Below, piece by piece: positions 45,407 to 54,581 of a stretch of 64,000 bases of DNA. Numbering within the stretch: the stretch's first letter is position 1; every line of letters starts with the position of its first letter. The stretch spans positions 62,001-126,000 of the forward strand of contig CASDRB010000004.1 in NCBI GenBank assembly GCA_949283025.1, read 5' to 3'. The notes beneath the pieces were generated by a model. That model saw nothing but the letters and a program-made list of their open reading frames with translations, ran no database searches and had not been told where the DNA came from. The translations under genes were made by a program, and so were the position numbers. The DNA is from an uncultured bacterium (lineage in GTDB: Bacteria; Bacillota_I; Bacilli_A; RFN20; CAG-826).

Positions 45407-47146
45407 ATGGAATATAATGTCTTTGCGCTCACAAATAATCAAATGCTAGGGTTAATTTTAGGATTAATCGGCGGTGCATTACTAATAGCGGCATTATTAT
45501 TTGTTTTAATTAAATTCGTTTTTATTCGCCATTCTTATGATAAACAAATTAAAGATTTGGAAAGAAGATATTCATATTTAGATGCATTGATGATTGGACA
45601 AGATTCTCAATATATAAAACGTTTAGAAATGATTTCAAGAACAAATTTGTTATATGTTGATGTTTATAACGATTATTCAAAACGTTTTAAACATATATAT
45701 GAAGTGGACGATAAATATGCTCAAGGCGTCATTCGCCAATTAAATAATTTGATTCGCTCTAAACAATATCGTCAATTAAAAAAAGCTATTGAAGAAGGAA
45801 AAAAAGCTATTAATGCTTTTGAAGAAAGCGCTAATCGTTTAGATAGTGATTTAAGAAATTTAATTAAACCCGAAGAGGATTCAAGACATGTTGCTTTAGC
45901 CTTAAAAGAAAAATTAAGAAATGTTAAACAAACATATTATGGTCATCAAAATGATTTAGAAGTTGTATCTGACACTTTCAATAGAGTATTTGAGAAATTA
46001 GATAAAAAATTTAATGATTTTGAAGTATATGTTGAAGGTGCAGAATACGATGATGCTAATGCAATTTTGCCTACTATTGATAAAGTGTTAACTCAACTGG
46101 AAAGCGTTCTTAAAGAATTGCCAGAATTATGTATTTTTGTAACTCGCATTTTGCCTGATAAAATTCAAGCATTAAAAAATGAGGCTGAAAGTTTGCATGC
46201 TAGATCTTATCCGCTTCATCACCTTATGCTTTCTCGCGCTTTTTCAAATTACGAAGAAAGAATTGATAAATTAAAAGGCGATTTAATTAATTTGCAAATT
46301 AAAAATATTAAGAATGAGGCAGAATCTATTCAACAAGATATTGAAGAAATGCATGATAATTTTCAAAAAGAAATTGAGGCCAAAACTTTTTTTGAACACA
46401 ATTGCGATGATATTTATCAAAAAGTTCTTGATTTAGAAAAATCCTTTTTAAGATTATGTTCAATTTTGCCAGAAATGAATAGGGTATATCACATTACTCC
46501 TCGAGCACAAAATGATATAGAAAAATTAAAAAATGGCATCAATTCTTTAGGGGCATCAAAACGATCGTTAGATACTTTTATTCATTCATCGACGCAACAA
46601 CCATTTTCAATTTTGCAAATGAAATTGGACAATTTAATTAAAGATTATACAGAAGTTAATGAAGGTATGACAAATTTTAAAATTTATATCGAATCATTAA
46701 AATCTGGTTCAGAAGAGGCTTATTCTTTAATTTTTTCTTATTATTACCGTTTAAAACAGTGCGAGCAGCAATTAAGAAGTTTTGGTATAACTAATTATCA
46801 AGATAATTACAAAGATAGAATTAACCAATGCTATGATTTATTAAATGATATTGAATCACATATTAAAGTCACTCCCATTGATGTTGAATATATTAACGGC
46901 AAGGTAGCTGAATTAAAAGAAACAGCCGATACTTTGTTTGATGATGTAAATAAAGATGCCAATGTTATTCAAATGGCCGAGTCTGCCATCGTTTATGCTA
47001 ATAGAGATCGAAACCATCAAGGAAATGTCCATCAGCAATTATTGATTTGTGAACAACAATTTTACGCAGGAGAATTTGATAAAACTTATCATGATGTTGT
47101 TCAATTATTGAAAAGCTCGCATGTTGAAGATCACAACGGGAATTAA
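45407..47146 (+). CDS. ezrA: EzrA-like septation ring regulator
   Basis: About 579 aa. One N-terminal transmembrane helix (about residues 14-38, 'LGLILGLIGGALLIAALLFV'), then a long all-helical, coiled-coil body, as in EzrA, which binds FtsZ with its C-terminal cytoplasmic spectrin-like repeats. No strict motif, but the order ezrA-iscS-thiI next to rpsD/tyrS is that of Bacillota. The ATG at 45407 follows GTGGAGG; upstream in-frame codons from 45299 lie in leader sequence. Suggests a dividing, FtsZ-using cell. Confidence 0.82.
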   Translation: MEYNVFALTNNQMLGLILGLIGGALLIAALLFVLIKFVFIRHSYDKQIKDLERRYSYLDALMIGQDSQYIKRLEMISRTNLLYVDVYNDYSKRFKHIYEVDDKYAQGVIRQLNNLIRSKQYRQLKKAIEEGKKAINAFEESANRLDSDLRNLIKPEEDSRHVALALKEKLRNVKQTYYGHQNDLEVVSDTFNRVFEKLDKKFNDFEVYVEGAEYDDANAILPTIDKVLTQLESVLKELPELCIFVTRILPDKIQALKNEAESLHARSYPLHHLMLSRAFSNYEERIDKLKGDLINLQIKNIKNEAESIQQDIEEMHDNFQKEIEAKTFFEHNCDDIYQKVLDLEKSFLRLCSILPEMNRVYHITPRAQNDIEKLKNGINSLGASKRSLDTFIHSSTQQPFSILQMKLDNLIKDYTEVNEGMTNFKIYIESLKSGSEEAYSLIFSYYYRLKQCEQQLRSFGITNYQDNYKDRINQCYDLLNDIESHIKVTPIDVEYINGKVAELKETADTLFDDVNKDANVIQMAESAIVYANRDRNHQGNVHQQLLICEQQFYAGEFDKTYHDVVQLLKSSHVEDHNGN

Positions 47147-47149
47147 GCA

Positions 47150-48283
47150 ATGATATATTTTGATAATGCCGCTACAACAAAAGTTGATGCTGATGTTTTA
47201 AAAGCGTACATTGACGTTTGCCAAAATTATTACGCCAATCCATCTTCGCCACATATTTTTGCCAAAAAAACTGAAAATTTATTTTTGCGAGCTAAACGGC
47301 AAATTATTAAAAGTTTAGGATTGTCTGATAATTATAAATTGATTATGACTAGCGGTGCGACTGAAGCAAATAACCTAGCAATTGTCGGTTATGTTTTGGC
47401 CCACCTTAACAAAGGCAATCGCATCATTTGCACACGATATGAACATTCTTCAGTATTATCTACTTTTGAATATTTAAAAACCGAATATGGAATAATGGTT
47501 GATTATTTGGATGTAGATCAAAATGGTCATATCAATTTTGATCAACTAAACGAATTGATGAATGAAAAAACTATACTAGTCTCAATTATGGCGGTTAACA
47601 ATGAAATTGGATCAATTAACGATATCAATATCATCGGAAAAATAATTCATGATAATTCAAAAGCTGCGTTTCATTGCGATGCGTCACAAAGCATTGGAAA
47701 AGTTGATCTAAACTATCAAAATTGCGATCTTATAACAATATCTTCGCATAAAATTTATGGACTAAAAGGATGTGGTGGATTAATCATAAAAAACAATATT
47801 ATAATTCGCCCATTAGCAATTGGTGGCGGTCAAGAAGATGGTCTTCGCAGTGGAACAAATGACGTTGCTTCAACTGTTGCATTTGCCGTAGCTATAAAAA
47901 AAGTTTGCCAAAATTATAAGTCAAATTTTCAACACGTTTTGCAACTTTTTAATTATTTGTTTATATATTTATCAAAAAATACGGATTTATATGAAATCAA
48001 CTCTTGTATTAATCAAACGCCATATATTTTAAATTTTTCTTTGAAAAATAAGAAGGCTTCAGTAGTGACTGAAGCACTATCAATGAATGGTGTTATGGTG
48101 TCAACATCTTCGGCTTGCTCTAGTAAAAAAGAGGCATATTCACAAAGCGTGAAAGCCTTAGGAAAATCAACGCAAATTTATCAAAACACGATACGTGTTT
48201 CTTTTAGCAAAGATAACACTTTAGAAGAAGTAAAACAGTTTATTGATATTTTGTCAAAAGTGATGAAGGAGATAAAATCATGA
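47150..48283 (+). CDS. iscS: Cysteine desulfurase
   Basis: PLP aminotransferase-fold enzyme, 377 aa, supplying persulfide. 'YFDNAATTKVD' start, PLP Lys in 'SSHKIYGLKGCGG', and the catalytic Cys in 'SSACSSKKEAYS'. Placed just before thiI, as in the NifZ/ThiI pair for tRNA 4-thiouridine in Bacillus. Ends ATGA, overlapping thiI by 4 nt. Could equally serve Fe-S assembly. Confidence 0.93.
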   Translation: MIYFDNAATTKVDADVLKAYIDVCQNYYANPSSPHIFAKKTENLFLRAKRQIIKSLGLSDNYKLIMTSGATEANNLAIVGYVLAHLNKGNRIICTRYEHSSVLSTFEYLKTEYGIMVDYLDVDQNGHINFDQLNELMNEKTILVSIMAVNNEIGSINDINIIGKIIHDNSKAAFHCDASQSIGKVDLNYQNCDLITISSHKIYGLKGCGGLIIKNNIIIRPLAIGGGQEDGLRSGTNDVASTVAFAVAIKKVCQNYKSNFQHVLQLFNYLFIYLSKNTDLYEINSCINQTPYILNFSLKNKKASVVTEALSMNGVMVSTSSACSSKKEAYSQSVKALGKSTQIYQNTIRVSFSKDNTLEEVKQFIDILSKVMKEIKS

Positions 48284-49452
48284 AACAAATGTTAATGATT
48301 CGCTTTGGCGAACTTTCGACAAAAGGCAAAAATAAGAAAAATTTTATTGCCATTTTAGCTAGAAATATTAAAAACGCTTTAAAAGAATTTAACAATTTAC
48401 AATTCAATGTTTTATACGACCATATCTATATTATTTTAAATGAAAATGAGTGTGAACCAATCATCAGCATATTGCAGGATATATCAGGAATAAAAGGTAT
48501 TTCATTAGTTTATAAAATTGATAGTGATATTGATTTAATTAAGCAAGCTGCTTTAAAAATTGTTCAAAACGAGTTAGGTAAAACTTTTAAATTAAATTGC
48601 AAAAGATCAAATAAATCCTTTCCAATTATTTCTGATCAAGTGGTTCGTCTAGTTGCTCCTTATATTTTAAAAAATACTAATTTAAAAGTTGATGTTCACA
48701 ACCCTGATATTGTTTTGTCAATTGAAATAAGGCAAGAAGGAACATACTTATTTACCAAAACATTTGCTGGCGCTGGTGGATATCCTTTAGGAGTTGGTGG
48801 AAAATCATTATTGATGCTAAGCGGTGGAATCGACTCTCCTGTGGCTGCGTATTTAATGATGAAACGTGGAGTAAGCATTGAATGCATCCATTTTGCTTCT
48901 CCACCATATACTCAAGTTGGAGTCATATACAAATTAGAAGATTTGCTAGATAAATTAAATAAATATCAATCTAAAATTGTTTTGCATATTGTGCCATTTA
49001 CAAAATTACAAGAAGCAATTTACGCTAATTCCAATGAGAGTTATGCGATTACTATAATGAGAAGAATGATGTATCGACTAAGCGAGGCGCTAGCTAAAAA
49101 AAGAAATTGTTTGGCAATTGTTAATGGAGAATCAATTGGTCAAGTAGCATCGCAAACTTTAGTGTCAATGAATACAATTAATGCGGTTACAAATATGCCA
49201 ATTATTCGCCCATTGGCTATTTTTGATAAAACTGACATCATAGATTTAGCAAGGAAAATCGATACATATGAAATATCGATTAGACCTTATGAAGATTGTT
49301 GCACTATCTTTACACCTAAAAATCCAAAAACAGCGCCTAAAATTGAAGACGTTGAAAAATATGAAAAAAAGTTTGATTATCAAAGTTTAATCGTTGAAGC
49401 TTTAAATAATATTGAAACAAAAATTATTGAGAAAAAAGATGAATATCTATAA
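48280..49452 (+). CDS. thiI: tRNA 4-thiouridine synthase ThiI
   Basis: A 390-aa protein with NFLD/THUMP N-terminal RNA-binding parts and the PP-loop 'LMLSGGIDSPVAAYLMMKRG' that adenylates U8. The C-terminal rhodanese domain of the E. coli enzyme is absent, as in Bacillus, so persulfide should come straight from the upstream desulfurase. AAGGAG precedes the ATG. Confidence 0.95.
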   Translation: MKQMLMIRFGELSTKGKNKKNFIAILARNIKNALKEFNNLQFNVLYDHIYIILNENECEPIISILQDISGIKGISLVYKIDSDIDLIKQAALKIVQNELGKTFKLNCKRSNKSFPIISDQVVRLVAPYILKNTNLKVDVHNPDIVLSIEIRQEGTYLFTKTFAGAGGYPLGVGGKSLLMLSGGIDSPVAAYLMMKRGVSIECIHFASPPYTQVGVIYKLEDLLDKLNKYQSKIVLHIVPFTKLQEAIYANSNESYAITIMRRMMYRLSEALAKKRNCLAIVNGESIGQVASQTLVSMNTINAVTNMPIIRPLAIFDKTDIIDLARKIDTYEISIRPYEDCCTIFTPKNPKTAPKIEDVEKYEKKFDYQSLIVEALNNIETKIIEKKDEYL

Positions 49453-49453
49453 A

Positions 49454-49478
49454 AAAACTGGATTATTAATCCAGTTTT
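49454..49478. terminator. Bidirectional terminator between thiI and rplT
   Basis: Perfect inverted repeat AAAACTGGATT-ATT-AATCCAGTTTT with A- and T-rich ends; serves both convergent units. Confidence 0.85.
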
Positions 49479-49496
49479 ATATTATTTTGCAAAACC

Positions 49497-49853
49497 TTAT
49501 TTGCTTGCTTTTTTTGCTGATTCCACTAAATCTTGGAAAGCTTTGAAATCATGAATAGCTAACTCGGATAACATCTTACGATTGATGTTGACATTAGCTA
49601 ATTTTAAACCATGCATAAATTGTGAATATGAAATATCGCACATTCTGCAAGCAGCATTGATACGTTTAATCCACAACTTGCGGAAATCGCGTTTGATGTT
49701 GCGACGATCAATATAAGCATAACGATGCGAACGCAAAACTTGCTCTTTAGCAGTTTTGAATAAGACGTGTTTTGAACCCCAGTAACCCTTGGCTTGTTTT
49801 AATATTTTTTTACGACGCGCGTGGGTGACGGTTCCACCTTTTACTCTAGCCAT
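49497..49853 (-). CDS. rplT: 50S ribosomal protein L20
   Basis: A 118-aa basic protein: '[26 protein letters not shown]' and '[16 protein letters not shown]' are typical. Last gene of infC-rpmI-rplT. L20 is the known repressor of this operon in Bacillus through the leader RNA. AAGGAGG precedes the ATG. Confidence 0.97.
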   Translation of the reverse strand: MARVKGGTVTHARRKKILKQAKGYWGSKHVLFKTAKEQVLRSHRYAYIDRRNIKRDFRKLWIKRINAACRMCDISYSQFMHGLKLANVNINRKMLSELAIHDFKAFQDLVESAKKASK

Positions 49854-49867
49854 TAAAAGTTACCTCC

Positions 49868-50062
49868 TTATTGTTGAATGAGAAATTTAATTCTCTTGTA
49901 GTCTGTCTTATGGACTACACTTGCCTTTCTTAAATGTCTTTTTTGTTTGTGAGTTTTGTGTGGTGCTAAATGTGATGTATAAGCAGAATGTCTCACTAAT
50001 TTTCCACTTCCGGTGACTTTAACACGTTTGGTCAAAGCCTTTTTGGATTTCATTTTTCCCAT
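49868..50062 (-). CDS. rpmI: 50S ribosomal protein L35
   Basis: A 64-aa basic protein 'KMKSKKALTKRVKVTGSGKLVR', with 'HLAPHKTHKQKRHLRKA' following. GAGAGGAG precedes the ATG. Middle gene of the IF3 operon, 14 nt before rplT. Confidence 0.97.
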   Translation of the reverse strand: MGKMKSKKALTKRVKVTGSGKLVRHSAYTSHLAPHKTHKQKRHLRKASVVHKTDYKRIKFLIQQ

Positions 50063-50077
50063 CTTTTTTCTCCTCTC

Positions 50078-50629
50078 TTACTGTTTTTTTGGAGCAACCA
50101 TAGCGATTAATAAACGGCCTTCTAAAATCGGTTGTTTTTCTAATGTTCCAAATTCCATTAGCATATCTAAGAATTTGTTGATTGTTTCATGGCCGACTTC
50201 TTGGTGGGCCATTTGACGTCCTCGAAAACGTAGACACACTTTAACTTTGTTGCCATCTTGCAAAAAGCGGATAGCATTTCGAGCTTTTGTCTCCATGTCG
50301 TGCAAACCAATCTGAGGCGTTAACTGAACTTCTTTATTCTCAACTACCTTTTGATTTTTTTTGGCAATTTTAGCTTTCTTTTGCAATTCATAACGGTATT
50401 TTCCATAGTTAACTAGTTTACAAACAGGTGGATTGCCGTTTGGGGCAACGCATAATAAGTCTAGTTCAGCTTCATTAGCTTTAAATTGAGCTTCTCGTGA
50501 AGACATAACACCTAATTGTTCACCATTTGCACCAATCAGTAATACTTGTGGAAAGCGTACAGCTCCATTGATGAGTGGTTCGTTTTTCTTGTCTGGCTTT
50601 TGATTTGGGCCATATGGACTCTTGGCTAT
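50078..50629 (-). CDS. infC: Translation initiation factor IF-3 with probable AUA start
   Basis: IF-3, about 183 aa: 'PDKKNEPLINGAVRFPQVLLIGANGEQLGV', 'KLVNYGKYRYELQKKAK' and 'VKVCLRFRGRQM' are family signatures. An upstream in-frame ATG (50671) lies inside the leader terminator hairpin and cannot be the start. The extended Shine-Dalgarno AAAAAGGAGTTGATCTAT nearly copies the 16S 3'-end complement, and an ATA codon follows it at 50629 with correct spacing. Rare starts (AUU, AUA) are known for infC because IF-3 discriminates against them, giving autoregulation. Heads infC-rpmI-rplT. Confidence 0.9.
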   Translation of the reverse strand: MAKSPYGPNQKPDKKNEPLINGAVRFPQVLLIGANGEQLGVMSSREAQFKANEAELDLLCVAPNGNPPVCKLVNYGKYRYELQKKAKIAKKNQKVVENKEVQLTPQIGLHDMETKARNAIRFLQDGNKVKVCLRFRGRQMAHQEVGHETINKFLDMLMEFGTLEKQPILEGRLLIAMVAPKKQ

Positions 50630-50776
50630 ATAGATCAACTCCTTTTTAAACAAAAACGGGCGCGAATGCACCCGTTATCCATACTATTAGCACGTAGTAT
50701 GCAGCGTTTGCCAACCGATATATTTCGATCTGGCGAGAAGCGGGTGCCTCTTCTTTCTGCCTGCTTTGCGTTTATT
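50630..50776 (-). promoter_or_regulatory. L20-type leader with attenuator upstream of infC
   Basis: On the minus strand a terminator hairpin ACGGGTGC-ATTC-GCGCCCGT followed by TTTTTG lies at 50652-50675, just before the infC ribosome site. Its 5' arm CGGGTGC is also complementary to GCACCCG about 90 nt upstream (in GGCACCCGCTTC), giving an alternative antiterminator. This matches the L20-controlled leader of Bacillus infC operons. Confidence 0.8.
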
Positions 50777-50805
50777 AAATTACCATTTATTTATAAACCT
50801 GTCAA
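50777..50805 (-). promoter_or_regulatory. Promoter of infC-rpmI-rplT
   Basis: TTGACA (50800-50805), 17 nt, TAATTT (50777-50782) on the minus strand. Confidence 0.65.
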
Positions 50806-50820
50806 GAATTTTTAACAAAG

Positions 50821-51606
50821 TTAATAATGAATGGAAAAATCATTAAAATAATATATCCCATGTTTAATAAAATTAGGATCTTCTTTTTGTATTTTTTTAA
50901 AGGCATCGTCGACGTTTTTAATTATATTTACATCAATGTCTAAATCATAATGACCAGGCAAAATCTTATTGATAGGAAGATTTAATAATCTTTCTAAAGA
51001 TTGAGCATATTTTTTAGGATCGGTTCCTTCATAAAAAATTTCAAGTTCGCCACTATAAATTTGATCGCCACTAAAAAGATAATGTTTCTTTGTGTCGTAA
51101 TAGCAAAGATGTCCAGGCGTGTGACCTTGAGTTAAAATGGCCATGATTTTTCTTTCTCCTAAATCGATGATTTCATTATCATTAATGGTTAAAATACAAT
51201 CAAACTTTGGGATTTTATAGTTATTGATATCAAACCACTTTGGGAACACTTGCCGATTTGATGATAATTCGTTTTTAACAAAATCTAAAGTTAAGGGGAA
51301 ATTGATTAACCATCCATAATCATTAGGATGGATATGAATATATTTAAATTTTGCAGCACCCACAAAATGATCGTAATGAGCATGAGTTAAATAAACATCT
51401 TCGACTGGACCATCATAGACTTTTTTAATTTCTTTTTTAATATCGTCAATACCTATTCCGGCATCAATTAAAATGGCTCGTTTTTTTCCAATTAACAAAT
51501 ATGAGTGAACTTTTTCCCAATGTTTTTGCTCACAAAAGTCGTAAGTTTCATCATCAATTTTAGTAATTGTAAACCATCGGCTTTTAATTATTTTTTTGGT
51601 TGACAT
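50821..51606 (-). CDS. MBL-fold metallo-hydrolase
   Basis: A 261-aa metallo-beta-lactamase fold protein. Zinc ligands: 'THAHYDHFVGA' (HxHxDH), 'TQGHTPGHLCYY', 'FSGDQIYSG' and 'ILPGHYD'. This resembles glyoxalase II-like hydrolases, but the substrate is not readable. It overlaps the end of thrS by 23 nt and is co-transcribed with it under the T-box; a role linked to threonine or aminoacyl-tRNA is only a guess. Confidence 0.8.
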   Translation of the reverse strand: MSTKKIIKSRWFTITKIDDETYDFCEQKHWEKVHSYLLIGKKRAILIDAGIGIDDIKKEIKKVYDGPVEDVYLTHAHYDHFVGAAKFKYIHIHPNDYGWLINFPLTLDFVKNELSSNRQVFPKWFDINNYKIPKFDCILTINDNEIIDLGERKIMAILTQGHTPGHLCYYDTKKHYLFSGDQIYSGELEIFYEGTDPKKYAQSLERLLNLPINKILPGHYDLDIDVNIIKNVDDAFKKIQKEDPNFIKHGIYYFNDFSIHY

Positions 51607-53365
51607 AATGTTTCTTATTTTTTAAATCGCTTTCGATCATGTCAATGAATTGTTCGATGCTTATAGTAATTTGATCTTGAAAAGAGTAGCGTCGATAAGT
51701 TATCAAATTGTTATCTTTTTCTTTGTCGCCAATTACTAATGTCAATGGAATCTTATTAATTTGTGAATTTCTCATTTTATATCCAAGTTTTTCATTAGAA
51801 TCGTCAACTTTTGCTCTAAAACCAAGATCTTTTAAACGTTGACATATTTTTTTTGCATATTCTAAATGAAAATTATTATTCACTGGCAAAATATTAATTT
51901 GTTGAGGCGCTAACCAAAGTGGAAATGCTCCGGCATAATGCTCGATTAAAATGCCAATAAAACGTTCAATGGAACCTAAGCAAGCGCGGTGGAGCATAAT
52001 CGGTTCAACTTTCTCGCCGTTTTCATCAATATATGACATTTCAAAACGATGAGGCAAGTTCATATCCAATTGAATGGTACCACATTGCCAGATTCTCCCC
52101 ATCGAATCTTTTAATTTAAAGTCTAGTTTTGGACCATAGAAAGCGCCATCGCCAGGATTAATTTTAAAGTTATGTCCAGATTTTAGGCAGGCTTCTTCTA
52201 ATATTTTTTCACTTTGATTCCATACTTCAATATCGCCAATATAATCTTTTTCTGGTCTAGTAGAGAGTTCAATATTATAATCTAGTCCAAAAACTGAATA
52301 CATTTCTTCATAAAATTGCAGTAATGTAACAATTTCTTCGGTCAATTGTTGTTTTGTACAAAAAATATGGGCGTCATCCTGCGTGAAAGTTCTAACTCTA
52401 AATAAACCATTTAATGCGCCTGAAGCCTCGTGTCGATGAACATGTCCCAATTCAGCCATTCTAATTGGCAAATCACGATAAGAATGTATACCATTTTTAT
52501 AAACCAAAATGCTCCCCGGACAATTCATCGGTTTAACCGCGTAATCTTTTTCGTCTATTTTTAAAGTATACATATTATTTCGATAGTGATCCCAATGGCC
52601 AGAAATTTCCCATAATTCTCTAGATAAAATAATAGGTGTATCAATAAATTGATAATCAAATTTTATATGTTGTTTTGTCCAAAAATCAATCAGGGCATTT
52701 CTTAAAATCATTCCATTGGGAAGCCAGAATGGAAATCCAGGACCATACTCAGAAATCATAAAAAGACCAAGTTGTTTACCTAAAATTCGATGGTCTCTTC
52801 TTTTTCGTTCTTCGACGATGTTTAAATAATCTTTTAATTCTTGTTCACTATACCAACAAGTGCCATAAATACGCGTCAACATTTTATTATTAGAATTTCC
52901 GCGCCAATACGCGCCAGCTAATGATAATAATTTAAAATGTTTGATTTGATCAGTATTAAGCAAATGAGGTCCGGCACACAAATCGATAAAATTTCCTTGG
53001 CTAAATACAGTGATTGTATCGTTTATGCCATTTATAAGTTCTATTTTATAGGGGTTATCTTTAAAAATCTCCAGCGCCTCTTGCTTTGTGACTTGTCGAT
53101 AGATGATTCTTTCTTTTTTCGAGGCTAATTCATGCATTTTTTTCTCAATGGTAGGCAAATCATCCAAAGTGATAGGGCAAGAAAAATCAATATCGTAATA
53201 AAACCCTTCTTCAATGGCGGGTCCAAACCCAAATTTAGCATCCGGATATAGTTCTTGAATTGCTTGTGCTAATAAATGCGAGGTCGAATGATTTAAAACC
53301 TCAAATGCTTCTTTAGTTTGTTTTTCAATTTCAAGAATTTGTCCTTGATGATTTTGAATTTTCAT
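51584..53365 (-). CDS. thrS: Threonyl-tRNA synthetase lacking the N-terminal TGS domain
   Basis: Class II synthetase, about 593 aa. It begins about 28 residues before the editing domain ('NHSTSHLLAQAIQELYPDAKFG', with HxxxH) and keeps 'DLCAGPHLL', the catalytic core ('MNCPGSILVYK', 'RVRTFTQDDAHIFC') and the anticodon domain. The roughly 60-residue ubiquitin-like TGS domain usual at the N-terminus is absent. The ATG at 53365 follows AAAAGGAG; in-frame codons further upstream (from 53428) run into the T-box and are rejected. Expression is under a Thr T-box. Confidence 0.95.
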   Translation of the reverse strand: MKIQNHQGQILEIEKQTKEAFEVLNHSTSHLLAQAIQELYPDAKFGFGPAIEEGFYYDIDFSCPITLDDLPTIEKKMHELASKKERIIYRQVTKQEALEIFKDNPYKIELINGINDTITVFSQGNFIDLCAGPHLLNTDQIKHFKLLSLAGAYWRGNSNNKMLTRIYGTCWYSEQELKDYLNIVEERKRRDHRILGKQLGLFMISEYGPGFPFWLPNGMILRNALIDFWTKQHIKFDYQFIDTPIILSRELWEISGHWDHYRNNMYTLKIDEKDYAVKPMNCPGSILVYKNGIHSYRDLPIRMAELGHVHRHEASGALNGLFRVRTFTQDDAHIFCTKQQLTEEIVTLLQFYEEMYSVFGLDYNIELSTRPEKDYIGDIEVWNQSEKILEEACLKSGHNFKINPGDGAFYGPKLDFKLKDSMGRIWQCGTIQLDMNLPHRFEMSYIDENGEKVEPIMLHRACLGSIERFIGILIEHYAGAFPLWLAPQQINILPVNNNFHLEYAKKICQRLKDLGFRAKVDDSNEKLGYKMRNSQINKIPLTLVIGDKEKDNNLITYRRYSFQDQITISIEQFIDMIESDLKNKKHYVNQKNN

Positions 53366-53387
53366 ATTTTTTACTCCTTTTATAAAA

Positions 53388-53604
53388 TAAAAAAGGTTTC
53401 CCAAGGACGCCTTTAAGCGCGGTACCACCTTTCTTTGTAATTATTATTACACTCTTTAATTCCTTTAACGACGGGGACGACTTAGTTACCTAAGATGCTC
53501 AAAAGTGGTATTAAATGTTATTGTCATCAGAATTTTTCCAGCCACGAAATTCTTTCTCTATATGCTTTAAACATTTAACGTGTCTTTATCAACGCATATA
53601 TTTA
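53388..53604 (-). promoter_or_regulatory. T-box riboswitch (threonine) upstream of thrS
   Basis: The minus strand carries the T-box core AGGTGGTACCGCG (53418-53430), followed by a terminator hairpin AAAGG...CCTTT and a T-run (53388-53414). Stem I is closed by TTAAATGTT/AACATTTAA (53570-53578 and 53511-53519). Just after the 3' arm lies ACC-A (ACC at 53507-53509), a Thr codon in specifier position. TGGT in the core would pair with the ACCA end of uncharged tRNA-Thr. Confidence 0.9.
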
Positions 53605-53610
53605 CAATAT

Positions 53611-53638
53611 ATTATAGTTAATTACGCCAACAAGTCAA
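53611..53638 (-). promoter_or_regulatory. Promoter of the thrS T-box unit, embedded in the end of pfkA
   Basis: TTGACT (53633-53638), 16 nt, TATAAT (53611-53616) on the minus strand. The -35 is made of the last sense codons of pfkA (Asp-Leu...) before its TAA at 53622-53624. Confidence 0.75.
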
Positions 53639-54581
53639 TTAGGTGAATTAAAGGTTTATGAATATCTCTTTCCATCTCTAATGCTTGATTGATTGGAATA
53701 TCTACAATAGCGTTTTTCTTAATTCCAACCACACGTCCAGAGATATCGTTAGCTAACAATTCAACAGCTGCTGCACCAAATCTTGAAGCTAAAATACGAT
53801 CTTCAGCAGTAGGGGTGCCTCCACGTTGTAAACGTCCTAAAACTTCAGCTCTTGTTTCAAAACCAGTATTTTCTTCAATCTCTTTTGCAAATTCGTTTAC
53901 ATCTAACAAGTTTTCAGAAACAATGACGATAGCGTGACTTTTTTCTTTATCGTGCATGGTTTTTAATTTTTCAAAAATAACTGAATCAGGCACGCGATGA
54001 TCAAACGTAATGGTTAATTCTGCTGCCTCAGCAATACCTGAAAAAATCGCTAAATCACCACAGTGACGTCCCATAACTTCAACAACGCTGCAACGTTGAT
54101 GAGATGATGATGTATCTTTAAGTTTATCAATGCATTCACAAATAGTGTTTAATGCTGTATCAAAACCTATAGTTTTGTCAGTAGATGCAATATCATTGTC
54201 AATCGTACCTGGAATGCCAATGACAGGGAAACCCAATTTAGAAAGACCTAGCAAGCCGCGATAAGTTCCATCGCCACCTATGCCAATCAAACCATCGATG
54301 CCCATCTCTTTAAGTATTTCAATCGCTCTTTTTTGAAGTTCTACATTTTTAAATTCTGGTAGGCGAGCAGTCAATATGACAGTGCCCCCGCGATTGATGA
54401 TATCTTGCGTGAATTTTTTATCAACTTTCACTATACGTTTTTCTAATAATCCTTTATAACCATCATATATGACATATGGTTCAATTTTGTGAGCTAGACA
54501 AGCTCTAATGACAGCTCTTACACAGGCATTCATACCTGGCGCATCGCCGCCGCTTGTCAATACAGCAATCTTTTTAACCAT
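53622..54581 (-). CDS. pfkA: ATP-dependent 6-phosphofructokinase
   Basis: A 319-aa enzyme of Bacillus PfkA length. ATP-type residues: GGDGT and PGTIDND (Gly in both discriminating positions); also 'LTSGGDAPGMNA', 'VVEVMGRHCGD' and 'LGRLQRGGTPTA'. The ATG at 54581 follows GAGGTAA; an ATG ten codons upstream (54611) has no such site. A second phosphofructokinase of the PPi type is encoded at 8076. Confidence 0.95.
   Translation of the reverse strand: MVKKIAVLTSGGDAPGMNACVRAVIRACLAHKIEPYVIYDGYKGLLEKRIVKVDKKFTQDIINRGGTVILTARLPEFKNVELQKRAIEILKEMGIDGLIGIGGDGTYRGLLGLSKLGFPVIGIPGTIDNDIASTDKTIGFDTALNTICECIDKLKDTSSSHQRCSVVEVMGRHCGDLAIFSGIAEAAELTITFDHRVPDSVIFEKLKTMHDKEKSHAIVIVSENLLDVNEFAKEIEENTGFETRAEVLGRLQRGGTPTAEDRILASRFGAAAVELLANDISGRVVGIKKNAIVDIPINQALEMERDIHKPLIHLIDLLA

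Noticed and set aside
50630-50671. ATG at 50671 as the start of infC
   Set aside because: It is inside the attenuator hairpin and would encode non-family residues; the ribosome site lies downstream of it.
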